Shown piece by piece: positions 1 to 12,117 of a stretch of DNA of 64,000 nucleotides. A program made the translations under genes and the position numbers. The stretch's first letter is position 1. Every line of letters starts with the position of its first letter. The DNA lies in assembly GCF_001968815.1 (NCBI RefSeq), contig NZ_MIEQ01000073.1:1-64000 (forward strand), written 5' to 3'. A model generated the notes under the pieces. The model ran no database searches. It saw only the letters and a program-made list of their open reading frames with translations, and was not told where the DNA came from. The DNA comes from Motiliproteus sp. MSK22-1 (GTDB lineage Bacteria; Pseudomonadota; Gammaproteobacteria; Pseudomonadales; Balneatricaceae).

Positions 1-158
1 AAAGTAAATACTGTAAAAACTTAACTAAACGTATGTACGTAAGTCATATGAATTCACGAGTCACTTACTTCAATGTTTGCTGATCTTACGAATAAGATCT
101 TCTGCAAACAGAGCCATAAGTGCCCACACGAATTACTTGATCGATTTGTTAAAGAGCG
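1..158 (-). ncRNA. rRNA operon leader (5' external transcribed spacer), runs off left edge
   Basis: Read on the minus strand, this is the transcribed leader of an rRNA operon. A boxA antitermination element (CGCTCTTTAACA, 147-158) is followed by the conserved GTGTGGGCACT-like segment around 117-129. A stem-loop (GATCTTA/TAAGATC, about 83-100) is typical of pre-rRNA leaders. The two promoters at 184-211 and 340-367 point into it. The mature 16S gene is not in the window and would begin beyond position 1. The same motifs also occur in 16S-23S spacers, but the adjacent tandem promoters favour the 5' leader. Confidence 0.8.
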
Positions 159-183
159 GACCGCTTCTCGAAGCGGGGCGTGA

Positions 184-211
184 ATTATAATCGCGCCAAT
201 CTCGAAGTCAA
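184..211 (-). promoter_or_regulatory. rRNA operon promoter P2
   Basis: On the minus strand, -35 TTGACT (206-211) and a perfect -10 TATAAT (184-189) are separated by 16 bases. A GC-rich discriminator (ACGCCCC) follows, as expected for a stringently controlled rRNA promoter. A short stem-loop (CCGCTTC/GAAGCGG, 161-176) lies just downstream, before boxA. Confidence 0.85.
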
Positions 212-339
212 CTGTTTATTTCAGCCGGTTGATTCAGTCATTCACCTCGGTGAGATCTTCAATCAACCGCTGCAAAACCTGATGCTGCTTGGGTTTTGCC
301 GGACTTCTATTGCCGCCTTCAGCGACAACGTGGGGGCGT

Positions 340-367
340 ATTCTACAGCCCCCGTTCAGAGAGTCAA
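340..367 (-). promoter_or_regulatory. rRNA operon promoter P1
   Basis: On the minus strand, -35 TTGACT (362-367) and -10 TAGAAT (340-345) are 16 bases apart, with a C-rich discriminator after the -10. An A/T-rich tract just upstream (about 376-395) resembles an UP element. The arrangement repeats that of P2 about 156 bases downstream. No protein-coding gene is supported between 1 and 496. Confidence 0.85.
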
Positions 368-496
368 CAGACTCTTTGAATATTTTTTACACTCGCTGAT
401 TACCAAGCATATTTAAGGAATTCAATAGTCCTAGAGGATTGATACACTATTACCAAATAAGATGTAGTATTAAATAGAACGATTGGCGTCAAAGCA

Positions 497-1270
497 TTAT
501 TCAAAGCTCGAGAAATCTGCGGGACGCCGTTGCTGAAATGCCGAAAAAGCTTCAATAGCTTCCGGGGATTGGAGCCGTTGAGCGAAAATATCAATTTCCT
601 CATCCAACACCTGTGTCACAGGTTTACCCTGATGAGTTTTGAGTAGTTTTTTTGTAGCGACCATCGCAGCTGGCGGCTTCGCCGCTAATACCATCGCTTG
701 CTTTCGAGCATGAGACTCCAGATCTTCTGATTCAAGGACGGCATTAACCAAGCCTAGTGACAGTGCATACTCTGCATCAAACGAATCTCCCAACAGCAGA
801 AGCTCCGCAGCCTTCTGATGTCCCAGCATAGCAGGCAGCAAAAGACTGGAACCTCCTTCAGGGACCAGCCCAAGATTAATAAATGGAAGTTGAAATCGAG
901 CATTATCTGCGGCATACACAAGATCACAGTGCAGCAACAGTGTGGTGCCAATACCTACGGCCACACCGTTGACGGCGGCAACAATTGGCTTCTTAAATGC
1001 GGCGATCTGATGCAAAAAATCTCGGGCAGGACGAACGGCATTGGCATCCCGCCCCGCTTGCAAAAAATCGTTGATATCATTTCCACTACAAAAAGACGAT
1101 TCAGAACCAGAAATTACAACCACCCTGACGGCAACATCCTCGCCAGCCTGTTTCAAGATTGCAGCCAACTCCTGATACATCGCCAGCGTCAAAGCGTTAC
1201 GCTTATCGGGTCGTTTAATACGAATGCTAAGAATTCGATCACTGATCTCCTGCTCAATGAATTCCATCAT
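497..1270 (-). CDS. enoyl-CoA hydratase/isomerase family protein
   Basis: 257-residue crotonase-fold protein, expected to act on enoyl-CoA thioesters in the cytoplasm. The oxyanion-hole segment SGNDINDF (about residues 61-68) and the helix NGVAVGIGTTLLLHCDLVYA (about 101-120) are visible. The second acidic region reads LGLVPEGGSSLLLP. The usual catalytic glutamates cannot be assigned with certainty, so hydratase and isomerase remain alternatives. The ATG at 1270 has GGGGAG seven bases upstream. It is the last gene of a minus-strand run (acyl-CoA dehydrogenase, SCP2, ligase, DUF2889, this gene), which suggests a role in oxidising a particular acyl or ring substrate rather than in core beta-oxidation, covered by fadBA. 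Confidence 0.85.
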   Translation of the reverse strand: MMEFIEQEISDRILSIRIKRPDKRNALTLAMYQELAAILKQAGEDVAVRVVVISGSESSFCSGNDINDFLQAGRDANAVRPARDFLHQIAAFKKPIVAAVNGVAVGIGTTLLLHCDLVYAADNARFQLPFINLGLVPEGGSSLLLPAMLGHQKAAELLLLGDSFDAEYALSLGLVNAVLESEDLESHARKQAMVLAAKPPAAMVATKKLLKTHQGKPVTQVLDEEIDIFAQRLQSPEAIEAFSAFQQRRPADFSSFE

Positions 1271-1364
1271 AATTCAACTCCCCTTTTTCTTATCTATATC
1301 CGCTTCAACCCATTCCCGGTGTATAGCTGTGTTTTTGCTTCATCAGCCATATCAATCCTGTCTC

Positions 1365-1946
1365 TCAATCCAATTGTTTCTGAGATTCCGAATACTCAGG
1401 CCAATGCGTTCTAACAACTTCACCGTCAGCTGCTAATGCATGACAACTGTTCAACAGAAATCCATGTATTTCAGGGTTATCTCCTTCATAACCATTTTCA
1501 GACTGCCAAACAGTCTGGTATGCAGTTGTTGAGATTGGAGGGAGTAATTCCAATAAATGCGTACAGCCTCTTGTTCCAGCAAAAAGCTCTTTTACCTGAC
1601 GGGAAAAACCAGGATAAATTCGCAACCCTACTAATTTTTGAAAGGAATCAGTAATTCTGTTGCAAGGATTAAAGGGTGAATAATCAATTCGAGCGACGAC
1701 AGCATTAATTTGCATAGATCGGTCAATGGTCAGTACCAACGAAATATCGTGCAACGGCTCGCCAGCTGCTATCTGCCCTCCCCGATCAGGGTTACGCATA
1801 TCGAAGCTTTTTACATCAGTCATTCGCCCTTCGATATCCCATTGTCCATCACTACGACGATAACCCAGACAAGAAACAGACCGGGTATGCAACAAGCTGC
1901 GGCTCACTCCCGGGTGTGAGATGACTGAATCGGAATGGTTGTCCAT
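1365..1946 (-). CDS. DUF2889 family protein
   Basis: 193-residue protein matching the DUF2889 family. Recognisable parts are the N-terminal HTRSVSCLGYRRSDGQWDIEG block, the middle GEPLHDISLVLTID block and the C-terminal GCTHLLELLPPI motif. The start is the ATG at 1946, preceded by AGGA six bases upstream; a longer reading frame into the 3' end of the ligase gene lacks homology to the family. The biochemical function of the family is not known to me. It lies 58 bases after fadD and 94 bases before the enoyl-CoA hydratase, so it is probably co-transcribed and tied to acyl-CoA metabolism. No signal peptide or membrane segment is seen. Confidence 0.75.
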   Translation of the reverse strand: MDNHSDSVISHPGVSRSLLHTRSVSCLGYRRSDGQWDIEGRMTDVKSFDMRNPDRGGQIAAGEPLHDISLVLTIDRSMQINAVVARIDYSPFNPCNRITDSFQKLVGLRIYPGFSRQVKELFAGTRGCTHLLELLPPISTTAYQTVWQSENGYEGDNPEIHGFLLNSCHALAADGEVVRTHWPEYSESQKQLD

Positions 1947-2004
1947 TGGATTATCCTGAGAACAGGGAATTATTGAAAACCCGCAAAATATTAAAGGATG
2001 AACA

Positions 2005-3714
2005 TTAACTGGACATACCTTTGTCTGGAGAATTAAGACTCGCGGAATGCTCCTCCTTAAGCGCCCGTCGGAGAACCTTACCAACATTGGTTTTGGGCAA
2101 CTCATCACGGAACTGAACGGATCGCGGGACCTTGTATCCAGTCAGCTGCTTGCGGCAATAGTTTCGTACATCCTCTTCTGTCAGCTTAGGTTCCTCTGAA
2201 ACAACAAAAAGCAGAATTGACTCTCCGCTCTTCTCATCAGGAACACCAATTGCTGCGCATTCAGTCACTTCCGGTAACGTGCAAACGACATCTTCAATTT
2301 CATTAGGATAAACATTGAAACCGGATACTATTATCAGGTCTTTTTTGCGATCCACGATTCGAAGATATCCATCCTCTTGAATCACTGCCATATCACCGGT
2401 TTTTAACCAGCGATCTTCAGTCAAGACTTCTGCTGTTTCTCCGGGTCTGTTCCAGTATCCTTTCATTACCTGTGGACCACGTACACAAAGCTCTCCAGCC
2501 TCATTTACCGGCAATGATTTACCCCCTTCATCAGTTACCTTTACCTCAGTCAACGGAAGTGGTTTACCAATAGAGCCTATTTGCTGCTCACCCGGAATGT
2601 TGAATGTCACCCCTGGTGAAGTTTCTGTCAGGCCGTAACCCTCAATGACCGGTGAGCCTGTAATGCTATACCATTGCTCTGCTGCATCCCTTGTCAAAGC
2701 CATTCCACCCGATGCAGTAAACTTCAGAGAACCGAAATCCACCTCTTTGAAACCTTCATTTTTACAAAGAGCAACAAACAGAGTATTCAAACCAGCAAAA
2801 CCGCTAAATTTCCAACGTTTTAATTCTTTGACAAACCCAGGGATATCTCTGGGGTTGGGAATCAAAACACTATGATTACCAGTTCCTAGCAGCAGCATGC
2901 AATGGAGGGTAAAAGCATAAATATGGTAAAGCGGCAGAGGGCCAACAAACACCTCTTCCCCCTCATCAATACTGGCACTCAAATGACTCATCAATTGCAG
3001 CTGATTTGCAACCAGGTTTCCATGAGTGAGCATAGCCCCCTTAGCAACACCAGTTGTACCGCCGGTATACTGCAAAACGGCAACATCATCTACCTCAGGT
3101 TGATGACGATCAAAAGAAACTTTCTGCCCCTGCTTTAATGCCTGAGGAAGAGAAATAGCTTCAGGTATACGATATTTAGGTACCATCCGTTTAACGTAAC
3201 GAATAACAGAATTAAGAACGACCCGCTTAACAGGGCTGTGGAAATCCGCGATCTGAGTAATAACCACATGTTGAATTTCAGTCTCAGCAAGGATTTCTGC
3301 TGCCATACTCGCCATATTCGCCAGAATAACCAAGGCTTTCGCCCCGGAATCCTGAAACTGATGCTTCATTTCATGGGTTGTATATAGGGGGTTGGTATTC
3401 ACAACAACCAACCCTGCACGCAATGCTCCGAAAACAACAACCGGATACTGAATCAAATTAGGCAACTGAACCGCAATGCGATCTCCGGGCTGTAAACCGG
3501 ACTGCTGCAGGTATGATGCAAAGGCTGCTGATTGCTGTTCCAACTCCGTGTAATCAAGAGTCCTCCCCAGACTGGTAAACGCAGGCTTACCGGCAAAGCG
3601 AACGCAGGCCCTTTCCAGGACCTCAACAATAGTGCTTGTGCCGTGAGGGTTTATCGACTCTAAGTAACAGCTTTCGTTTGCAGCAGAAAACTGCGGTTTT
3701 TCTAACGCACTCAT
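2005..3714 (-). CDS. long-chain fatty acid--CoA ligase (FadD-type)
   Basis: 569-residue AMP-forming acyl-CoA synthetase, close to the roughly 560 residues usual for FadD. It activates fatty acids with ATP and CoA, probably at the inner membrane. The P-loop motif YTGGTTGVAKGAMLTH (about residue 215) and the YGLTETSP motif are intact, as are the hinge region DRKKDLIIVSGFNVYPNEIE and the C-terminal catalytic lysine segment LPKTNVGKVLRR. The ATG at 3714 is chosen because AGG lies eight bases upstream; a GTG two codons earlier sits on top of that site. The gene lies 107 bases downstream of the SCP2 gene and shares its strand. Substrate chain length cannot be read from sequence. Confidence 0.9.
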   Translation of the reverse strand: MSALEKPQFSAANESCYLESINPHGTSTIVEVLERACVRFAGKPAFTSLGRTLDYTELEQQSAAFASYLQQSGLQPGDRIAVQLPNLIQYPVVVFGALRAGLVVVNTNPLYTTHEMKHQFQDSGAKALVILANMASMAAEILAETEIQHVVITQIADFHSPVKRVVLNSVIRYVKRMVPKYRIPEAISLPQALKQGQKVSFDRHQPEVDDVAVLQYTGGTTGVAKGAMLTHGNLVANQLQLMSHLSASIDEGEEVFVGPLPLYHIYAFTLHCMLLLGTGNHSVLIPNPRDIPGFVKELKRWKFSGFAGLNTLFVALCKNEGFKEVDFGSLKFTASGGMALTRDAAEQWYSITGSPVIEGYGLTETSPGVTFNIPGEQQIGSIGKPLPLTEVKVTDEGGKSLPVNEAGELCVRGPQVMKGYWNRPGETAEVLTEDRWLKTGDMAVIQEDGYLRIVDRKKDLIIVSGFNVYPNEIEDVVCTLPEVTECAAIGVPDEKSGESILLFVVSEEPKLTEEDVRNYCRKQLTGYKVPRSVQFRDELPKTNVGKVLRRALKEEHSASLNSPDKGMSS

Positions 3715-3821
3715 CTTCACTACCTATTGTTCTTTTTTAGTGTTCGAAGAATAGCAGCCCCGTGGCAATACCTATAGCAGGGTATGCCTATAGCCTCGTT
3801 AATGTTCTCGAAATAATAAAC

Positions 3822-4136
3822 TCAGGCAATTGGAAACAACTCAGGAAGGCGCGTAGCCAGCATTAAATCACCATCAGCTTTCAGCTGACCTGACATAAAA
3901 GCCTGCATACCATCAGTTTCACCGGATAAAATTTCTGCAAAGGTTTCTTCACTTAACGTTAAAGAAACGGTTGGAGAGCTATGCTCGCCAGTCTCCAGTA
4001 CACACTGACCCTCTTTTATAATCAGGTGATACGCACCAGCATCTTCAATCTGGTATTGGAAAACAGCATCCAGATCTGCTGCTGCAGCGGGGTTAAATCG
4101 ACTCAACATCTGTTCAAAATGGTTATTTACACTCAT
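3822..4136 (-). CDS. SCP2 sterol-binding domain protein
   Basis: 104-residue single-domain protein of the SCP2 family, whose members bind sterols, fatty acids or acyl-CoAs in a hydrophobic cavity. Family features include the DAGAYHLIIKEGQCVLETG strand region, then the TVSLTLSEETFAEILSGETD helix and the MSGQLKADGDLMLATRLPELF C-terminal block. The ATG at 4136 has GAGG eight bases upstream; an ATG two codons earlier is too close to it. Sitting between an acyl-CoA dehydrogenase and a CoA ligase, it may be an intracellular carrier of the lipid being degraded. The ligand is unknown. Confidence 0.85.
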   Translation of the reverse strand: MSVNNHFEQMLSRFNPAAAADLDAVFQYQIEDAGAYHLIIKEGQCVLETGEHSSPTVSLTLSEETFAEILSGETDGMQAFMSGQLKADGDLMLATRLPELFPIA

Positions 4137-4295
4137 CGTCATAGCCTCAATTCCATACGTACAAAAATTGAATACCTGCACGTATTATTCGTTCACTGTT
4201 AAGCACCTGGTAATAATCAGGTGCTTATAAAATGGATTAGCACTCTATTTCTGTTGTACTTTGGTGATGTAAAACATCTTGGATGTTACTCCGGG

Positions 4296-6095
4296 TCAGA
4301 ATGAAAACGCCCCTTCTTCCAACTCCATCAAGCAATCAGCACCCGACACCATAGTTTCCGCTAAAGTACGGGTACGAGGTAGAAGTCTCTTAAAATAGAA
4401 ATTGGCAGTGGATATTTTTGCCTGATAGAACGCCTCTTCATCAGTCCCGGCTGCGATAGACTGCTGAGCAGTTTTTGCAGCTAAAGCCCAGAAATAAGCA
4501 AGTACCGCATAGCCTGAGTACATCAGATAATCAACAGAAGCAGCCCCAACTTCATCTCGATTCTGCATGGCCGACATACCAATCTTCATGGTCAATTCAC
4601 CCCATTCTTTATTGATCGCCTGCAAGGGCTCAATGTATGGCTGCATTTGCGGGTTGTATATTTCAGACTGGCAGAACTTATGTACAATTTTGGTAAATGA
4701 TTTCAGCGTTTCTCCCTGAGTCATCAACACTTTACGCCCTAAAAGATCTAAAGCCTGGATACCGGTGGTACCCTCATACAGCATAGATATACGGCTATCC
4801 CGAACATTTTGTTCCATCCCCCACTCGGAAATGTAGCCGTGACCACCAAAGATCTGCAATCCGAGGTTTGCAGATTCAAAACCGGTTTCAGTCAAAAATG
4901 CTTTCGCAATAGGCGTCAAGAACGACAACAGCTGCTCAGCAGCCTGGCGTTCCTCTTCAGTTTCACCATGATTAGCTTTATCCACTTGCTGAGCTGCAAA
5001 ATAAACCAGTGCGCGCCCGCCTTCAGCAAAGGCTTTCTGAGTTAACAGCATACGTCGCACATCTGGATGAACAATGATTGGATCGGCTGGTTTATCTTCG
5101 GCTTTCGGGCCAGTTAGCGATCTCATTTGCAAACGTTCACGCGCGTAGGTCAATGAGTTTTGAAATCCAAATTCAGCATGAGCTAACCCCTGCAACGCGG
5201 TACCAATGCGCGCAGTATTCATAAAGGTAAACATGCAGTTCAAGCCTTTATTGGCAGGACCGATCAGATAGCCCTGTGCCCGATCAAAATTCATCACACA
5301 GGTGGAATTCCCGTGAATTCCCATTTTGTGCTCAAGTGATCCGCAACTAACACCATTACGCTCAGCCAAACTACCATCAGCATTAACGTGATATTTTGGC
5401 ACAATAAATAAAGAAATCCCTTTGGTTCCCTTAGGGGCATCAGGCAGTCGAGCTAAAACTATATGAATGATATTTTCCGCCATATCGTGCTCACCTGCGG
5501 AAATAAAAATCTTCGTTCCACTAATAGCATAACTACCATCTTCATTAGGTTCAGCCTTAGTGCGTAACAAACCAAGATCAGTGCCACAATGAGGCTCTGT
5601 CAAACACATGGTTCCTGTCCAGCGCCCTTCAATTAATGGTACAAGATATTGCTGCTGCTGCTCGTCTGTACCATGAGCTTCAAGGGTATTCATGGCTCCG
5701 TGACTCAGCCCTGGATACATACTCCAAGACCAGTTGGCCGTTCCAACGAGCTCATTAATGACAATACCCAGAGATTCTGGCAACCCTTGACCACCCAGGT
5801 CAGGTGAATGGGATAACGAAGGCCAACCTCCCTCGACAAACTTATCGTAAGCTTCTTTAAAGCCACTTGGAGTAAAGACCTCTCCATCTTCCCAACGACA
5901 ACCTTCCTGATCACCACTTCGATTTAAAGGTGCCAGCTCATTTTCAGCAAACTTGGCCCCTTCTTCAAGAATGGCATCAATCAGTTCTGGTGTTGCTTCT
6001 TCACCACCTGGTAGCGTTGCGTAATGCTGCTTTATGTTCAGCAATTCATTCATCGCAAAACGCATGTCTCTTAAGGGCGCTTTATACTCAGGCAT
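4296..6095 (-). CDS. acyl-CoA dehydrogenase with extended C-terminal domain
   Basis: 599-residue FAD-dependent acyl-CoA dehydrogenase, longer than the usual 380-residue enzymes and of the type with an extra C-terminal helical domain (the group often annotated as DmdC-like or FadE-like). The FAD/substrate motif MCLTEPHCGTDLGLLRT (about residues 165-181), GTKIFISAGEHD and the catalytic-loop segment MLYEGTTGIQALDLLGRKV (about 432-450) are intact. It introduces the trans double bond in an acyl-CoA. Start ATG at 6095 has GGAGG five bases upstream. It is the first gene of the SCP2-ligase-DUF2889-hydratase run. Automatic naming as methylmercaptopropionyl-CoA dehydrogenase would be unsafe, since no dmd neighbours are present. 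Confidence 0.88.
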   Translation of the reverse strand: MPEYKAPLRDMRFAMNELLNIKQHYATLPGGEEATPELIDAILEEGAKFAENELAPLNRSGDQEGCRWEDGEVFTPSGFKEAYDKFVEGGWPSLSHSPDLGGQGLPESLGIVINELVGTANWSWSMYPGLSHGAMNTLEAHGTDEQQQQYLVPLIEGRWTGTMCLTEPHCGTDLGLLRTKAEPNEDGSYAISGTKIFISAGEHDMAENIIHIVLARLPDAPKGTKGISLFIVPKYHVNADGSLAERNGVSCGSLEHKMGIHGNSTCVMNFDRAQGYLIGPANKGLNCMFTFMNTARIGTALQGLAHAEFGFQNSLTYARERLQMRSLTGPKAEDKPADPIIVHPDVRRMLLTQKAFAEGGRALVYFAAQQVDKANHGETEEERQAAEQLLSFLTPIAKAFLTETGFESANLGLQIFGGHGYISEWGMEQNVRDSRISMLYEGTTGIQALDLLGRKVLMTQGETLKSFTKIVHKFCQSEIYNPQMQPYIEPLQAINKEWGELTMKIGMSAMQNRDEVGAASVDYLMYSGYAVLAYFWALAAKTAQQSIAAGTDEEAFYQAKISTANFYFKRLLPRTRTLAETMVSGADCLMELEEGAFSF

Positions 6096-6399
6096 GTGGG
6101 CCTCCGTCTTATTTTTAGTCAGCGCAACCAGTTAATCAGTCAAGCGCTCGATCAAAATAGTTTTTGCTGAAATATCACTCTACAACTACGTTTCTAATAA
6201 AACGTGCGAGGCGCAAAAACTGTCATAGCTCTGGTGGTTTCTCAGAGCTGCTAATTTATAACAATAGATTCTCTCAATCATGACTAACGAACAATGTCAA
6301 AATCCACCTGAATTACTGACAAATACAATCACAAAAAAGCCTACACTTAAGGTTTAGCCTATAATCATCGCACTTTCCGCTTGTTTTAATAAAAAAAAG
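6096..6399. other. upstream region of the acyl-CoA dehydrogenase gene
   Basis: About 300 bases between the fadA terminator and the acyl-CoA dehydrogenase start hold no credible gene. The one notable feature is the 18-base perfect inverted repeat at 6188-6205, listed separately. Confidence 0.5.
6188..6205. promoter_or_regulatory. perfect palindrome, candidate operator
   Basis: ACGTTT, six bases, AAACGT: a perfect inverted repeat with six-base arms, about 95-110 bases upstream of the acyl-CoA dehydrogenase start. Its size fits a dimeric regulator such as a TetR-family protein. It is not the PsrA consensus (GAAAC-N-GTTTC), whose arms are in the opposite orientation. The regulator is unknown. 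Confidence 0.35.
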
Positions 6400-6431
6400 A
6401 AAGGGCGCTTTGGTTAACCAAAGCGCCCTTT
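6400..6431 (-). terminator. rho-independent terminator of fadBA
   Basis: A 14-base stem (AAAGGGCGCTTTGG with its complement) around TTAA lies 28 bases after the fadA stop. On the minus strand it is followed by an uninterrupted T run (complement of the A run at 6391-6398). Confidence 0.92.
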
Positions 6432-6458
6432 CCAATTATCAATACAAGTCAGTGCAGA

Positions 6459-9822
<3,364 letters not shown>

Positions 9823-10178
9823 GCGTTCACCTATATTTACCCGCACCTGTTATTGTCCGCCACCAGCACAACTCCTGGTGATCAAGTAAGAACAAACAAC
9901 ACCGAATGAATCCATGCTGCTTTATTTGCTTTGTTGCGCAAAGATACAAGGAAACCCGTCTAATCACTTCTACTGACGGGTTTCAATTCATTGTAGAACA
10001 GTCTAAATAACCAGTCTTTTCTCTCAATAGCAATTAGCGCCCAATTTGGTAACAAATATGACCACTCCATAAAAAATCGAACAACAAACACCAACATATA
10101 AGAAGCACAAGCAACCCAAAGAAAATAACAACCAGTCGCCAGGTGACAAAACCATTCATCAAGCACAATCAGTCAATA
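9823..10178. other. intergenic region between the AraC-type regulator and fadB
   Basis: About 350 bases without a supported gene. It should contain the fadBA promoter. A stem-loop (GAAACCCGTC/GACGGGTTTC, about 9951-9981) could end transcription from the regulator gene on the minus strand, but its T tract is interrupted. A short frame at 9960-10166 has a GTG start, no ribosome site and no recognisable features, so it is not called. Confidence 0.5.
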
Positions 10179-11213
10179 TCAAAGTGCGCTTCTTCGATAA
10201 TCCCCAGGCGTCATTCCTGTCCACTTTTTAAAAGACCGAAAAAAAGCACTTGTTTCATCAAACCCCATGAGAACAGCCACATCGTTATTACTCAACTCAG
10301 GACAGCTGAGGTAGTTGGTGGCAGCCTCTCGACGACATTCATCCTTAATCTTTTGGAAGGACGTATCCTCTCTTTGTAACCGTCGCCGCAGCGTAGTAAC
10401 TGACATATTAAGACTCTCTGCAACCGATTCTGCGCTGGGCATTTCACGACTAAAATCACGACCAATAATAGACTGGACCCTGGATTTCAAACTGTTGTCA
10501 TCATCAACCATCACCAGCAGTTGATAGGGCGCTGTTTTCAAAAACCCTTCGAGAGTTTCCTCCGTTTGAATAATAGGCAAATCCAGCAAGGTAGAAGAAA
10601 ACTTGATAAGGTTATCGGACTGATTGAAGCGTACCGGGGCCTGAAACAGCACTTCATATTCAGATACATTCGCAGGTTTAGAAAAGCTGAAACTGACAGA
10701 CTCCAACTCCAATCTTCTGCCAGCTAACCAGCAGACATAATGATGCCAAACTGACAAAGCCGTTCGAATAGCCATCTCAGTGCTGTCATTAATGATTTCC
10801 ATAAACTCTTCATGAGGAACCGGCCCCACCGGGCTCATCATAACTTGCGCATAACGACCGCGGGTTTCCAAAGCGGGCTTGATACGAGCTCCCCGGCATA
10901 TCTCATAAAACTCCGAACACCGCTGAATAGCCTGCCCTACCGTCTTACAATGAATGACGCACAGACACATCATTCTGAATGTACCATTGGGTACCCGACC
11001 ACCACTGGGCATTCCAAAAGATTCATCCCGCATCATCCACATGACTTTCTGATAAAGCTTGCTGTATTTAGAAGCTGGAAACTCGTCGCGTTCGAAGTCC
11101 CGTAAATCAATTTCAGCCGCATCCAAAAGCGCCTGTAAGCCAGACCCCTGAGAATCCAATGATTTCAGTAATGAATGCACGTAGGATGTAGGGACGGTTA
11201 TCTTGTTATTCAT
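10179..11213 (-). CDS. AraC family transcriptional regulator
   Basis: 344-residue regulator. The N-terminal ligand-binding part (about 1-230) is of the type often called the arabinose-binding-like AraC domain. The C-terminal double helix-turn-helix (about 245-344) includes SAESVAESLNMSVTTLRRRL and the second-helix signature FDETSAFFRSFKKWTGMTPGDYR. The ATG at 11213 overlaps the end of the Usp gene by eight bases and has AAGGAAG six bases upstream, indicating translational coupling. As the last gene of the RND-Usp-AraC string it probably controls that cluster, and perhaps fadBA 356 bases downstream. The effector is unknown; a lipid is a guess. Confidence 0.88.
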   Translation of the reverse strand: MNNKITVPTSYVHSLLKSLDSQGSGLQALLDAAEIDLRDFERDEFPASKYSKLYQKVMWMMRDESFGMPSGGRVPNGTFRMMCLCVIHCKTVGQAIQRCSEFYEICRGARIKPALETRGRYAQVMMSPVGPVPHEEFMEIINDSTEMAIRTALSVWHHYVCWLAGRRLELESVSFSFSKPANVSEYEVLFQAPVRFNQSDNLIKFSSTLLDLPIIQTEETLEGFLKTAPYQLLVMVDDDNSLKSRVQSIIGRDFSREMPSAESVAESLNMSVTTLRRRLQREDTSFQKIKDECRREAATNYLSCPELSNNDVAVLMGFDETSAFFRSFKKWTGMTPGDYRRSAL

Positions 11214-12117
11214 CAATAACTTCCTTCAACGGAGAACTACCTTCAGCCTGGGAGTGATCAGATAGCATCTGCAAAATATCTTCATAACCCTCAGGCTTCA
11301 GAGCAAGCACGTCGGCGTTAAGCTGTGTCAGGATTGCTTCTGCGGTATTCCCACCCAACAGCGCTCCACGAAGTCCACTACGGGCCACCGTCCCCATCAC
11401 AACCAATCCTGCATTCTGTTGTTTACAGTATTTTGGTATCAGCACTTCAGCCGGCCCTTCCGCCACTTCCTGATGGGCTGGCGAGATCGACAGAGTGTCG
11501 CAAAGCGATTCACAGTAGGAGCGGAATCGAAGGCCCATTGCTGCTTCTGTTTGGTGTTCGCGGGCTGCGGATTGCATCGGGCTAGGATAAGCCGTTACCA
11601 GATGAAGGGGACTTTGACTAATCTCCGCAACCTGACTACCCATCTTCAAAATCTGCCTGTTTAAAAGACTGTGATCAACATCCTCTGGATCAGCATCAAT
11701 GGCAGCCACTAAGGGACGGGATTCCCAGCTATCCTGCTGCCTGACGATCAACACGGGACAGGAAACGTAACGCAGTAACTTCCAGTCTCTGGGTGTATAC
11801 AAAGCCTCTGCTAACGGTCGACTTCGATCACTGTATTTGATAACCAGGCCATGAGCCTCTTTCCGCACAGCAGCCAGGACATTATCAATCAGATCCCCTT
11901 TTCCCCACACCGCCTCCTGTGCCTGAAAGCCTTCAGCAGTTAACTGATCAACATAACTTTGGAGCCAATCTTTATGCTTCTGATGACGAGGACGCTCATC
12001 AGCAATAAGATGTATCTGCGCACCTAACCGGGAAGCTATCAAACAGCCTCGATTCAGTGCCGGCTGCTCCTTATGCCCTGCCCGTAAAACAATCAGCAGT
12101 CTGTTATTGAATGGCAT
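11206..12117 (-). CDS. tandem-domain universal stress protein (UspE-like)
   Basis: 303-residue cytoplasmic protein with two Usp domains (about 1-145 and 150-290), the layout of UspE. The second domain keeps an ATP-type signature, VVMGTVARSGLRGALLGGNT, close to the Gx2Gx9G[ST] pattern; the first is degenerate. The ATG at 12117 lies inside the end of the RND gene (14-base overlap) with GGGAG nine bases upstream. Usp proteins help cells survive stress and stationary phase, with no defined enzymatic role. Overlap with both neighbours implies one mRNA. Confidence 0.88.
   Translation of the reverse strand: MPFNNRLLIVLRAGHKEQPALNRGCLIASRLGAQIHLIADERPRHQKHKDWLQSYVDQLTAEGFQAQEAVWGKGDLIDNVLAAVRKEAHGLVIKYSDRSRPLAEALYTPRDWKLLRYVSCPVLIVRQQDSWESRPLVAAIDADPEDVDHSLLNRQILKMGSQVAEISQSPLHLVTAYPSPMQSAAREHQTEAAMGLRFRSYCESLCDTLSISPAHQEVAEGPAEVLIPKYCKQQNAGLVVMGTVARSGLRGALLGGNTAEAILTQLNADVLALKPEGYEDILQMLSDHSQAEGSSPLKEVIDE

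Noticed and set aside
180-416. 78-residue plus-strand reading frame
   Set aside because: It lies across two strong rRNA promoters of the opposite strand, has no ribosome site and no family resemblance.
4296-6095. Naming the acyl-CoA dehydrogenase as DmdC (sulfur metabolism)
   Set aside because: The family resemblance is broad, and no other dmd genes are present; the neighbours point to lipid oxidation.
9960-10166. 68-residue hydrophobic minus-strand frame after the AraC-type gene
   Set aside because: GTG start without a ribosome site, and its end lies inside a stem-loop; hydrophobic residues are common in AT-rich noncoding DNA.
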